DNA from: Plantago major
Taxonomy: Eukaryota; Streptophyta; Magnoliopsida; Lamiales; Plantaginaceae
Assembly: GCA_026545765.1 (NCBI GenBank)
Contig: CM048839.1
Location: forward strand, 59,889,677-59,953,676
Reading direction: 5' to 3'
Length of the DNA stretch: 64,000 nucleotides
The notes beneath the pieces were generated by a model. The model saw nothing but the letters and a program-made list of their open reading frames with translations, did no database searches and was not told where the DNA came from. A program made the translations under genes and the position numbers. Positions 1-10,775 of the stretch are shown in pieces. How positions within the stretch are numbered: position 1 is the stretch's first letter; each line of letters starts with the position of its first letter.

Positions 1-1170
1 TGAGCCTGTGCCACAGGTAAATGATTCTTAAAGAGAACTAATTTTTCAGTAAAAATGTTTATGTGCTCATTCATGTTAAATGTTTCAAACAGGCTCCAAC
101 TGAGAAGGAAGAAGATAAGGCAGAAATGCCAGAGACAAATCCAGAGACCAACAAGGTTTCTGAAGAATACATCACTGAGCCTTCAAACTGGGAGGTATAT
201 GACAATCAAGTGACAAGAATTCTTCATCTTGGGTTATCTTTTATCTCTTCTAATATTCAATACTTTCTACTTACAGGCTATTTCAGAAGTAGAAATGCAA
301 GGGGATAAAGTTGCGACTTCCCCTGCATCAATGGAAATTGATGAAGCCCCCAAGGCAACATCACTCGAAAGAACACCAGAAACTGCACAAGTTTCTGAGA
401 AAAATGAATCTGAGCTTCCTTTTGAGGAAGTAAGGAGCACGTATCAGAATTCATTAAAAGCATGTTTTTGCATAGATTCTTTCAAACTATTTCCTAAGTA
501 TTGTATTTCTCTCAGGATCAAGAAAGAAAGGTTGCTGAGGACCAGACTTCAAAGTCTCCACCTTACAACAAGATATCTGAGACACCAATTGTCTCAGTAG
601 TCCAAGTCTCTGAGCCTGATTTTCATACTCAAGTAACTCAGAAACTAAACTACACTTATACTCAGATGTCTACAAAAGTTTTGAAACTCGCTCAAAACTC
701 TTTCTTTCAGGCTCAAACAGATGCAAAGCAGGTTCCCATTGAAGAAACAAGGGACCTACTTCACTTCTTCAAAGCTCACACCCTGCCAAAGCATATCCAA
801 TGCTTCAAGAAATGGCAGAAGTTAAGGTGCTCTGATCTCTCTGAAATATTGAGAATCACAGATCAACCAATCAGACGAGCACGATCTCTTGACTTGGAGA
901 CATATATCCATGCAATGTTCCCTACCGAACAGTACACAGTTGCGACCTTATTGCATAAGGATTTCTCCAAAGAAGTGGCGCATAGTTGGATACATGCCTT
1001 TGAACAGGGGAAAGTACTTCTGGGTCAAATATTTTCTGCGGAAGAATCACAAGCTTGGCAAGAGTTACCATGAAATATGTGACTTATCCAGAAAGACAGA
1101 GCTCTCTGTCAGAAGGATTCTTTATGACTATGTCCAAGAATGCAGAAAAGTGGATGATCATGTGAACTGA
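1..1170 (+). pseudogene. ORF3 of copia K, exons 2(end)-6, internally deleted
   Basis: Broken copy of the post-pol gene. Alignment with the other copies predicts exons at 1-16 (end of exon 2), 93-194 (exon 3, 34 codons), 277-429 (exon 4, 51 codons), 516-632 (exon 5, 39 codons) and 711 onward (exon 6). Every intron begins GT and ends AG. Exons 3 and 4 share the motif PETxxVSE...SE(L/P)P. Exon 6 opens with a conserved block (LPKHIQCFKKWQKLRCS, then IHAMFPTEQY) and breaks near 1009. There the sequence after HAFEQ jumps straight to the C-terminal block (GKYFWVKYF) in another reading frame, so roughly 2.3 kb present in copy H is missing. Exon 5 lacks stops and its following intron (633-710) is open and 78 nt long, so retention would keep frame. 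Molecular function is unknown; no known domain is recognised. Confidence 0.72.
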
Positions 1171-1588
1171 TCCAGAAAGGGGTGTTGAAGAACTTGAGGT
1201 ATCTAAACCCAAGTTGTGTTTCTGAAGACTTGAAGACTAGTAACATTAGAATACTCTCTTGGAGTTTGGACTCTCCTTTGTTCTAATTTACTTAGTTTTT
1301 TTTATTACTTTTTGTAATCTTGCTGATTGTTTTTGAAATTCTATATCTGTAAAAGTTGCATCTTACTCTGTAAACTATACCTATCTGAAGATCATACTCT
1401 CAGATACATTTTAATAGATGACAACTGATCAGCAAAGATCACTTCTTGTGATTTGGTTGATGTTTACTTTCTGCACTTAATTCAACTAAAATTGAATATC
1501 ATTTGAAATGATTAAGTTGTGGATTGTTTTCTCTTCCAGGATTACAATTTTGTAATAGGACTTGAAAGATAGTCATGGATGACTGATC

Positions 1589-1603
1589 AAAAAGGGGGAA
1601 ATT
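1589..1603 (+). other. Polypurine tract of copia K
   Basis: AAAAAGGGGGAAATT lies immediately before the LTR start TGTTAGG. It is the plus-strand primer site for reverse transcription and is identical or nearly so in G, H and F. Confidence 0.85.
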
Positions 1604-3032
1604 TGTTAGGAATATCTGTTAGTTTTTTGATCACTCATCACATGTTCTTATCTTAGCCATAAAGGTGATTAAGTGCCCTTGGTTCACTTGAACATTGTAA
1701 AAGAGGAAATCACTGAGTATGATTAGTCTAGTAAATCTTGTATTAGGATTATAGGTCTCTGAGTGTAATGTTTATTTCAAGAAGACCATGAAGATCAATC
1801 CTAGCAATGGAGCTTTTCCAAAGATTAGAAGACTAGAGATTGCACAAGGTTTATGAAGACACAAAGGTTTTGTCTAACTCAGAAAGACTATGTCCTTAAT
1901 CCTTTCTTGAGTATATTAACTTATTTTCGGGATATGATTCTGAACATATGACATCATGAGTATGGAGCATGCAAGCCATCAGAAAGGCTCATGTATCCGT
2001 TGAGACTAAAGGGCAATGAACAGTAATATGCATTAAATGCATTGGCAGAAATGCTGCAAAAAGCAGTCCTCTCTGAAAAATGAGATAGTGACTTCTGAGT
2101 ACATAGTTCAAGATATAAACGGATATAATTTGATAGAGAGCACAACGGATACAATTCAAACGCCTCTCAAATTTATCTATATATATCACACACTTAGATG
2201 CTTGAAAATACATACCTTAAAACGCTCTATCTTGCAAACTTACCATCAAGCAAAGTACTCTCTCAAGCACTCTACTACCCTTTCTGAAAGCTTTTTATAG
2301 CTTGAAGAATCACTAGTAGTTCTAAGTTGTCCTGAACCTTAACAAGAGATTGTTATTCGTGAAAGAGTTGAACTATCAGATACCCTTTCTGAAGCTCATT
2401 CTCCAGAACGGACATCAATTACTTGGGTCAAGAAGAGCGATCGCCATCCACTGAACAAGTGTATTAAGTAGTCTTGTTCTATTAGGCTCTCTGAAAACCT
2501 AACTGAAAAGTTATACGAGAAGCCTCTCTGATAAACCTTATAACCAACACCATCAAGGCGTGGAGCAGAGGAAGTACTTGATTTGGGAAATCAGGGAATA
2601 ACTCCAAGGTTATCTGAGTAGAGGAAGTACTTAGCTCTAGGAGCTGGGGAATAACTCAGGGGGAACATTTGGTTGGAAACCATTTGTTTAGGAATCTTAG
2701 AATAAGGATTATTGTAAGGTGAACTCAATAATCTGTTCTAGTGAATTCTAGGTCTCAGAAAGACCGAAGTGGATTAGTTGGAGGATTACACCACCTCCAG
2801 ATACCACTATACTTGCTGTGTTATTTACCTTTCTGTATTTACATTTCAGCAAAGCACACACACACAATTACTTATTGTTTCTGCACTTACCTATCTTAAA
2901 GTCTTCCGCGCTCTGAATTTAAGTATCAGAAACGCCCAGGTTTCTGAGAAACTGTGTTTATCGACAAAAGTTTTAAAAGACTATACACCCCCCCCCCTCT
3001 GGTATTTTACTTTGCCGTTATCTGGACCAACA
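1604..3032 (+). repeat. 3' LTR of copia K
   Basis: Direct ends TGTTAGGAAT...GGACCAACA. It contains a TATATATA promoter-like box near 2177, preceded by an AACGGATAcaATTCAAACG block conserved in the other copia LTRs. Two well-formed hairpin units lie at 2577-2595 and 2630-2648, each following GGAAGTA and followed by GGAATAACTC. A homopolymer C run near 2989 precedes the terminal CCAACA. The internal reading frames are shadows of LTR sequence. Confidence 0.9.
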
Positions 3033-4050
3033 GATTCCATTGATAGTCGAAGGGGTGACAGTTATTGACAAGGAGATAAGGAAGAAGGTATTTTCGATCT
3101 GTATGCAGGACAAGGCGAGGAGTTGGCTGTTAAACCAACCTGAGGGTTCTCTGCTGACTTGGGATTCGCTCTACAGGGCATTCATGAATAAATTCTATCC
3201 CCCCGAAAAAACACAGCAACTTCGTGCCCAGATAATGCAGTTTCAGCAGATGCATGATGAGACCTTCTATGAAGCTCGGGACCATTTTTCGCAGTTATTG
3301 ACCCAATGACCTCACCACAGGATAGACGATTTGAGCTTATGCATCTGATTTTAGGAAGGCCTGGATTGGGAGTATCAAAACATGGTCGATGTGAGCTGTA
3401 AAACCTCCTCCCTGGAAGCGTCCGTTGATGAACTGAATAGTGTCTTTGAGAAGTGGCGGTATATGACAAGGGGCAAGAAATAAGGCTAGGAGAGTGGCAG
3501 CCAGAGCAGTGGAAGAGACTCCAGGGCCGTGTATTAATGAGCTAGAAAAAGAAATCAGGAGCCATATGGAGAGGTCTGAGAGGTACTGGTTTGAGGTGCA
3601 AAAAATTCAGGAAAAAAATAACCAGAGGTTCGACAGTATCGAGTAATCGCAAAGAAGGCTGGAATAGATATTGGGTGACTTGGTTGGGAAGTTACAGCTC
3701 ATGGAGAAAGGTAGACCCCCAGAAGCCCCAGAAAACATTAGAGTCCTGGCAGTTGAGATAAATTTTGAAGAACAAAGGAAGGTTAAGTATGTTGTTGCCA
3801 CCTGTACCAACGAGGTTGAGAACTCTGCATCAGATGAGGGAACTCCAACAACGGTTCAAGTGACTCGTGTATTGACAGCTGAGCAGACTGAAGATGTAGC
3901 CACTGTTGAATTAACAGGGGATGAAGTCGAGGAACCGAGTTCCGTGATTCCAGGAGAGGAGGCGAATGCGGAGCAAGAAACTGCTGAAACCGACCCCCCT
4001 CACCACCATAATAATTCCCAAGGCAGAAAAGAGTATAAACGACTCCGATA
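3033..4050 (+). pseudogene. Athila-type gag of element A, degenerate
   Basis: Structural capsid gene remnant. 3040-3309 encodes the classic gypsy gag core (MQDKARSWLLNQPEGS, then the MNKFYPPEKTQQLRAQIMQFQQ block). It ends at a TGA where related copies read a cysteine codon in CPHHR. More stops and a frameshift follow (GLDWEYQNMVD at about 3360). The region expected to carry the CCHC knuckle is missing: the sequence runs from VEETPGP straight to the ERSERYW segment. 3671-4051 gives the coiled, acidic linker (LGDLVGKLQLMEKG). The upstream end was cut by the copia K insertion. The same gag is seen in B and I, which supports family membership. Confidence 0.8.
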
Positions 4051-4501
4051 GTCTTGATTTACTGGTAGGCATTGGGTGTTCAGCTCAGGTTACCGGAATA
4101 GTCTACACTGGTGCTAGTTGCAATTTGATGACTTTTGACACCTATGAAGACTTAGGCTTAAAGGGATTGGAGCCGCGCAAATGCTTTATTCACTTGCTAG
4201 TGGAACCCAAAGCAGATGCATGGGGATTGTGGAAGATGTTCCGGTTAAGCTTGATGGTGTAATGGTGATGAAAGATTTTGTGGTAGTGGAATCGCCGAGG
4301 GTGAAAGGGAAGGAAATGGAAAAAGATATGTTACTTCTAGGGCGACCCTTCATCCTCTCGACTCTCATGGTGGTGAATTTATATGCCCGAACCTGCACAA
4401 TCGAGTTGAAAGGCAAGCCACGTGAACTTAAAGCCTATTCTGCTCCATTATATTCTGTTTCGCAGGTCGACAGCAGAAAATTCATAGGAGCGCACACTTG
4501 A
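4050..4501 (+). pseudogene. Retroviral-type aspartic protease of element A, inactive
   Basis: Processing protease fragment in two frames (about 3966-4262 and 4181-4501). Family signatures are VGIGCSAQVTGI, TYEDLGLKGLEP, the DFVVVES strand and MLLLGRPF near the second psi-loop. The active-site motif D-T/S-G-A is Y-T-G-A here (near 4105), so the catalytic aspartate is lost. A frameshift in the region of 4180-4260 separates the two halves. The frame ends at 4501. No RT follows. Copy I has the same domain with a different defect in the same motif. Confidence 0.78.
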
Positions 4502-4700
4502 CCCCTATATGTACATACTTATCAACATGGAAGAAAAAGAGTTGCACCAAACGGAAGAACCAAGAACTTCCAGAGTACCCGTTAGCCAATACGGAAGAGT
4601 CTTGTACACCTGCAGGCAAACCACTGTTGATCCCATTTTCTTTTGTTTTTCACTCTACGATTGAGGACATTCTTGAGTTTAGGTTTGGGGAGGGGGAAAT
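4502..4700 (+). other. Short spacer of element A left of the N insertion
   Basis: Noncoding stretch after the protease with a degenerate purine run (GGTTTGGGGAGGGGGAAAT) at its end. It ends with GAAAT, the left target duplication of N. No gene is supported. Confidence 0.5.
4696..4700. repeat. Target-site duplication of element N, left copy
   Basis: GAAAT immediately left of the N LTR end TGATGTGCTC. The same five bases follow the other end at 9501-9505. Confidence 0.85.
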
Positions 4701-6089
4701 TGATGTGCTCAAATTAATACTTAGAAAACAAGTAGTAAGCAGTCGTCGTAGACAGACAATGCTAACCACAGGATCATTCGCTAAGGAACCAATTAAGCTA
4801 CCACAACGGTTTGAAAGCAAATAGTTACTTGTGAAAACAAATCGATTTGTAAGTTGGTTGTTTCTAAAAACTAGAATAAGATAAAGCGGGTTTTTAACAA
4901 TGAGAGAAGATGAACACAGTAGTAATGATCAAGTAATGCTAATTCGTTCTAGGGCAATCATTCATATTTGTCACACGGTCGGTGTACAGAAAGCTATCAA
5001 TTCAACCTTTACCAAATGTATTCGAAGATATTTGAACGTGAGTAAACGTGGGTCGTCAATCCACGATCCTTAACCAAAACGTTTTTAGAAAATCTTTTAA
5101 CGAGAGTATTGAATTGATAGGTTTTACGAAGATCCTTGAACGAGCCTAACCTATATGAACGAATTTAGACCCTAGAAGCGAATATGCATAACCGTCACAT
5201 AACTACCATGTTCGGAGTGGTTTAGCCACTCATGATAGAAGCAAGGATCAATGAATTCAAGATATTGCTCATGTTAAACATAAACAGAATGATAATCGCA
5301 TGCAAGCTCATACAATTCGAGAACAATAACAAGAACGAATTGTAAAGAGATAAACAATAGAGAATTACCACAATAATCAGGAATTCGATATCAATCCTTC
5401 AATCAAAGATAAAACCAAGCTCCAATGTGTTTCAATATCAAGAATAATGTCTAGGAGCCTCATTTTCTACGAAAAAATCAAGTATAAGAAGTTATGGCAA
5501 AAGATGACCTAATTCTGACATAAAAAGGAAAAAATATACTGAATCTGGGCCTTCTCGCCGATTCTCGCCGCGCTCCTCGCCGCGGCGAGATTCCTCGTGC
5601 AGCTCCTATTTTTGCCTCGTAAAATCTCACCGCGGCGAAAGTATCCATTCGCGTCGGCGAGCCTAAAATCTCTGTAAGTTTTGCTACAGACAGAATTTTC
5701 CGATGATTCCAAAACGAAAATTGTAGCCCTTTGAATTATCTCTCCGTGGCCATCGAGAACAGGTCAATCGGACATCGTAATGAGAGAGTTATGGCCAAAA
5801 TGGCTAGACTGCTCCGTAAAATTTCACTTTTGCAAGTCTCACTAAAACTACTCTCAAGTCTTCGTCCGAACTCCGAATCCACTTCCGTTTTCGCCCAGGT
5901 ACTCTACATTCAAATCTCTAGAGCCAATATTTTCACTCTTATTTTCACCTTCCGAACACAAAAATCCTACAAAACACAAACAAAACACCAAAGCATAAAA
6001 ACGTACAAAAAACACTATAAAGCTATAAACAAAGACTAACAAAGACCGCTAAAAAGGACCAAATGAGATGTTAGAATATTGTCTCATCA
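4701..6089 (-). repeat. 3' LTR of element N
   Basis: On the minus strand it reads TGATGAGACAATA...TTTGAGCACATCA. It contains the perfect palindrome CTCGCCGCGGCGAG at 5576-5589 and several relatives between 5550 and 5665. It is close to the right LTR (8223-9500), which lacks about 27 bp of the palindrome cluster. Confidence 0.88.
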
Positions 6090-8222
6090 AAATTCGCAAA
6101 CCGAACCTTTGCTCGTCCTCGAGCAAACACACAACCTAAACACACTAGACTCTAAACCATGTAAAGAAAGAAAGAGTCAAATTCCCAAGCGACCGAATCT
6201 ACCATTGAAAACATTAAATTCACAAGATGCAAAAATTTTGTTCTCAACCTAACTTTGGCAGAAATAGTAAGCAGGTAATCAGACACGATCGTTTCTCAAA
6301 TAAATAACAATTAAGCTTAGCCCGCTAGTCCCTCGCAGGTGTATAAAGTGTATCACTCACTCCATGGAAGTATCCATACAGGGTATAGCTCAAAAAGTAA
6401 ACTGGGAAGATGACTTTCGTCACAAGAATGCCTCAAATATCTTATGCTATTGTACTCGTCTCATTGAGTCGAAAGGGACTTTGGCACGAGACTATATTCC
6501 TCCAGAAGAATCGAAAAACTGAAACTACTCCCCTCATCCATTTCAAAACAACATCAGATCTCATAATACTTCACTGAATTCAGTGCATGGCCACCTGGGC
6601 TTTTTTAATCTCAATATTTTGCATGTGTCTGTTTTACCGAAAGTCCGCACTTTTGTGCGTGTCAGTTTGGTGTACGTGCCATCAACCCTCACGGACATAT
6701 GGCTTTTTAAGTCCACGCCGGTATATAGGTAGTATTTGAAACATGCCTAAGATGACTAACGGTGATCAATGAAGACCATAGATCCACCCCGAGATTCAAA
6801 TATCGAAAGCTTAGGGATCAGTACACAGTTTTTTTTTTTTTTTTGGCAGCACAAATATAACAGCTCATAACATTCATAGTGAACAATCCTCTCCCCAAAC
6901 CTGTTCGACAGAACGGGGGAAAATAAAATCCGCAAAGTAAAGCATGTCGTTTGTCATCCGCAACGAAACTAAGTACACATAAGTATGAAAAGGCGCAAGT
7001 AATACGTAAAAACTTGCACATCACAGGAAATCACACAATAACAGGTGCCGGTACAATATTTTTTCTTCAGCTAGGCTCCTCACAGGCTTTTGGACTACAG
7101 GGCTAACCAGACTTGCTATTTACAAGAGAAACGACTTTGCAGGATTAAAAGCCTACTACACTACTTCTTGCTAGACATCAAACAAAACGTAAGCAGCAAG
7201 AGAATTTACCATTCGCAATAGACGTTCGACTTGCTAATTGACTCAGATTCACCACAAGAGAAAATAAAAATACTAACACCTAAACTGGACTCAACTGGAA
7301 AAGAAATATAGAACTAACATAGAAAGGTGGCTAACATACCACTATAGTCACATAACAAAAACAAGTGGCTAACATACCACTTGAATAGAATTTATAAAAA
7401 AAAAAGAAGAAAAACAGAGTACGAAATAGAGTACAAATATCGGAAATAAAGTACAAAACGAGACAACTTAAGCTAAAGATACAGTCAACCACCTCCCCAA
7501 ACCTACACAAGTACTAGTCCCCTAGCAATGAAAAGTGTAAGAAAGACGACTGTATAGAGTGACCAACCATAGTGTTGCCTCGGATGGAAGGATCAAGTCG
7601 ATCCAGGAGGGCCTCCATGCATGCCTTGCCATCCACGGACATGTAGTGGAACTCATCCACAGGTTCCTGTTGTGCTGCTGCACTGCTGTTGCCCTCGCCC
7701 CTCTGGCATTTGCTACTGGTTCCTCTGCAAAAACATGGTTCTTGCGAGAGAGGTGTTAGTGGCAGAATAATGGTGGTAGAAAAATACCTCCCCAAACCAA
7801 GACAAAACCAACAGTCAAAAGAGCAGCAAAAAGCGAAGACATGGGAAGAAGGGAAATTCCCCAAACCTGTTCAAAGCAGGGTGTTTACTTTTTTTTTTTG
7901 GGGGGGAGGGGGGGCTCGCCACGTCAGTTTTTTACGAAACAAAATAATGGGGAGTGAGAAGGATCTCGCCGCGGCGGGTGAGCGAGCAAGAAATTTCGAA
8001 AAATCTCCTACTTGTACCTGTGAAATTGAAACTCCAAGCCGCGAATTAGAGTTTCACGAGTTTCCTCGTGTTGGTACAAGGGTTCTACACTCCTAAACAT
8101 GCAAGAATAACAAATAATAAAGCAGTAAAAGTATGATAAACAGTGCAACAATATAGAATGCAAGATAAAACGACAATGTCTAAAGCAAGGAAATTGAAGT
8201 GCATTTGTTTAAAGTCGTTTGA
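6090..8222 (-). other. Interior of element N: 3' region without pol
   Basis: Minus-strand noncoding interior. Next to the LTR (6090-6130) is the family-conserved CTCGAGGACGAGC box and a degenerate purine tract. 6600-6760 and 6800-7500 match, in reverse, the 63240-63900 stretch of element I. A poly-T run lies at about 6829-6844 and T/G homopolymers at 7890-7915. The only recognisable coding remnant is at 7514-7864. A palindrome-like CTCGCCGCGGCGGG is at 7965-7978. Confidence 0.7.
7514..7864 (-). pseudogene. Remnant of the Athila 3' gene in element N
   Basis: A short minus-strand frame carrying the start and end of the 3' gene found complete-length in element I. The N-terminal block QRGEGxSSAAAQxxPxDEYHYxS aligns with 62050-62130. 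It is followed almost directly by the C-terminal LDPxxRxNTMVGHS-like tail that matches about 63165-63200. The roughly 1 kb central part is deleted. Function is unknown, and the fragment cannot be functional. Confidence 0.6.
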
Positions 8223-9500
8223 AAGCAATTAGGCTACCACAACGGTTTGAAAGCAAACAGTTACTTGTGAAAACAAATCGATTTGTAAGTTGGTTGTTTC
8301 TAAAAACTAGAATAAGATAAAGCGGGTTTTTAACAATGAGAGAAGATGAACACAGTAGTAATGATCAAGTAATGCTAATTCGTTCTAGGGCAATCATTCA
8401 TATTTGTCACACGGTCGGTGTACAGAAAGCTATCAATTCAACCATTACAAAACGTATTTGAAGATATTTGAACGAGAGTAATCGTGGGTCGTCAATCCAT
8501 GATCCTTAACCAAAACGTTTTTAGAAAATCTTTTAACGAGAGTATTGAATTGATAGGTTTTACGAAGATCCTTGAACGAGCCTAACCTATATGAACGAAT
8601 TTAGACCCTAGAAGCGAATATGCATAACCGTCACATAACTACCATGTTCGGAGTGGTTTAGCCACTCATGATAGAAGCAAGGATCAAAGAATTCAAGATA
8701 TTGCTCATGTTAAACATAAACAGAATGATAATCGCATGCAAGCTCATGCAATTCAACAACAAGAACAAGAGCGAATTGTAAAGAGAAACAATAGAGAATT
8801 ACCACAATAATCAGGAATTCGATATCAATCCTTCAATCAAAGATAAAAACAAGCTCCAATGTGTTTCAATGTCAAGAATAATGTCTAGGAGCCTCTTTTT
8901 CTACGAAAAAATCAAGTATAAGAAGTTATGGCAAAAGATGACCTAATCCTGACCTAAAAAGGAAAAAATATACTGAATCTGGGCCTTCTCGCCGATTCTC
9001 ACCGCGCTCCTCGCCGCGGCGAGAGTCCTCGTGTAGCTCCTGTTTTTGCCTCGTAAAATCTCGCCGCGGCGAATAAAATCTCTGTAACGTTTGCTACAGA
9101 CAGAATTTTCCGATGATTCCAAAAAGAAAATTGTAGCCCTTTGAATTATCTCTCCGTGGCCATCGAGAACAGTTCAATCGGACATCGTAATGAGAGAATT
9201 ATGGCCAAAATGGCTAGACTGCTCCGTAAAATTTCACTTTTGCAAGTCTCACTAAAACGGCTCTCAAATCTTCGTCCGAACTCCGAATCCACTTCTGTTT
9301 TCGCCTAGGTACTCTACATTCAAAGCTCTAGAGCCAATATTTTCACTCTTATTTTCATCTTCCGAACAAAAAAAATCCTACAAAACACAAAAAAAACACC
9401 AAAGCATAAAAACGTACAAAAAACACTATAAAACTATAAACAAAGACTAACAAATACCGCTAAAAAGGACCAAATGAGACGTTAGAATATTGTCTCACCA
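8223..9500 (-). repeat. 5' LTR of element N, inner end truncated
   Basis: On the minus strand it starts TGGTGAGACA (TGATGAG in relatives) at 9500 and stops around 8223, short of the GCACATCA end. It joins 3'-region sequence where a GTTTGAAAGC string occurs near the breakpoint, so homology-assisted deletion is plausible. It has a perfect CTCGCCGCGGCGAG at 9010-9023. Confidence 0.82.
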
Positions 9501-9505
9501 GAAAT
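9501..9505. repeat. Target-site duplication of element N, right copy
   Basis: GAAAT directly after the N LTR terminus, matching 4696-4700. Confidence 0.85.
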
Positions 9506-10775
9506 GTGCTCTCTAGTGTCTTGTCTACATTTTCTCTATTACCTGAGTCTCTAGAGTCTTTCGTCCTTTACTTTATCTATGTTTTGGTCATTTTCTTTTC
9601 CGGTCGTTTTTTCTATTACACTCTAGAGTCTTTCGTGAGTCGTTCTTCCAAGTTATGAAAGCTTCTATTGTGATTGTTAAATTTGCTTGCTGCTTATGTT
9701 TTGCATAATACTTAATTGAGGTGGTATAGTGGATTTAAAAGCCATAAGTTTGTTTCTCCTGGAAATAGCAAGTCCGTTTAACTCTTTAGACAAAAATCCC
9801 GGGAGAGACTTTAAGCCGATGAAAAAATATTGTACCGGCACTTGTGTGATCCTTTCAAAAGTGCAAACCGTCTTGTTTGCGACTTTTCATTCTCGTGTGT
9901 ACCCAGTTAAGTTAAGTATGATGAACGACATGCTCTTCATGTTTCATTTTATCAAAAGCCAGTACATTGCGAAGAACCGGTTTGGGGAGAAGAAGTCTGC
10001 TGTGTTAACATGTTTGTTATTCAATTTTTGTAATCTATATTCCTTCCCCTAATTAGTTGATTCGTCTCGGAGTGTATCTGTGGTGCTTGTCACCACCGTA
10101 GTCGTGTTAGGCGTGTTTCAGATACTACCTGTATGCCAGCGTGGTCCTAAAAAGCCATATGTCCGTGAGGGTTGATGGCACGTATACCAAACTGACACGC
10201 ACAAAAGTGAGGACTTCGGTAAAACAGACACTACCAAAAAAGTAAGACTAAAAGAGTCCATAGTGGCCAAATTGATTAGCATCTAATTTATTGTATGCAA
10301 ACATGTGGTGATATGGAAGCTTGTTTGTATGCTCCGACAAGTTGCTGTGCGCAAGGGAAAGCCCCTTCTGAATTAACTGATTGAGTACATTGCATGAGGT
10401 ATTTGAGTCACCTTTGTGACGGAAATCACCTTCCTTTTCTCTTATTGTTCCTTGAGTGATTAACCTATTGCACACTTCCAGAGTGTGAAAGAGAGTTATG
10501 TAGGATTTCCTTGTGAGGGATTGGAGAGTTAGACTTAAGTGCTATTTACATGAGAAACTCTCTTACGGGATTTTTTCTTTTTGCACTATTTATGTCAAGG
10601 TTGGTTGAGTGCAAACCTTTTGCATCTTGTGAATTTAACGCTTACAATGGTAGAGTTCGGTCACATGGAAGTCTGACTCGTTTATGTGTTCTTGTGTGTC
10701 GATGTCTAGAGTCTAGTTGTTTTTATTTTGTTGTGTGTTTGCTCGAGGACGAGCAATGGTTCGGTTTGGGAAGTT
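9501..10775 (+). other. 3' region and purine tract of element A
   Basis: No gene supported. 9720-10250 matches the plus-strand tail of element I (63570-63900), including GGTTGATGGCACGT and ACTGACACGCACAAAA. 10740-10775 has the family box GCTCGAGGACGAGCAA followed by GGTTCGGTTTGGGAAGTT, the purine tract directly before the LTR. The 107-codon open frame at 9729-10052 has no recognisable features. Confidence 0.65.

Larger units (their letters stand above)
1..3032 (+). mobile_element. Copia element K, 3' portion (Sirevirus-like)
   Basis: This is the right-hand end of a Ty1/copia LTR retrotransposon whose 5' part lies outside the window. In order it holds the end of the third gene (1-1170), a 3' untranslated stretch (1171-1588) in which I see no gene, the purine tract (1589-1603) and the complete 3' LTR (1604-3032). 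It sits inside the gag of Athila element A, whose coding sequence resumes at 3033. The first five bases after the LTR, GATTC, should be the target duplication, but the partner is off the left edge. The Sirevirus-like assignment rests on the purine tract, the LTR ends and the long gene downstream of pol seen in sister copies. Confidence 0.88.
4701..9500 (-). mobile_element. Athila-like element N, reverse orientation, internally deleted
   Basis: A two-LTR element on the minus strand, bounded by the duplication GAAAT. The left LTR (4701-6089) is its 3' LTR. The right one (about 8223-9500) is its 5' LTR and has lost about 90 bp at its inner end together with the primer site, gag, protease and any pol. 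The interior (6090-8222) matches, in reverse, the 3' part of element I (about 60890-63960), shortened. It cannot encode replication proteins and must have moved with help from other copies, or been reduced after insertion. Confidence 0.85.

Noticed and set aside
6090-8222. Host gene between the N LTRs
   Set aside because: The whole stretch aligns in reverse with the 3' part of element I, and the only coding trace is a deleted 3' gene.
9729-10052. 107-codon open frame in the 3' region of A
   Set aside because: The matching part of element I (63570-63900) is not open in this frame, so there is no sign of protein selection.
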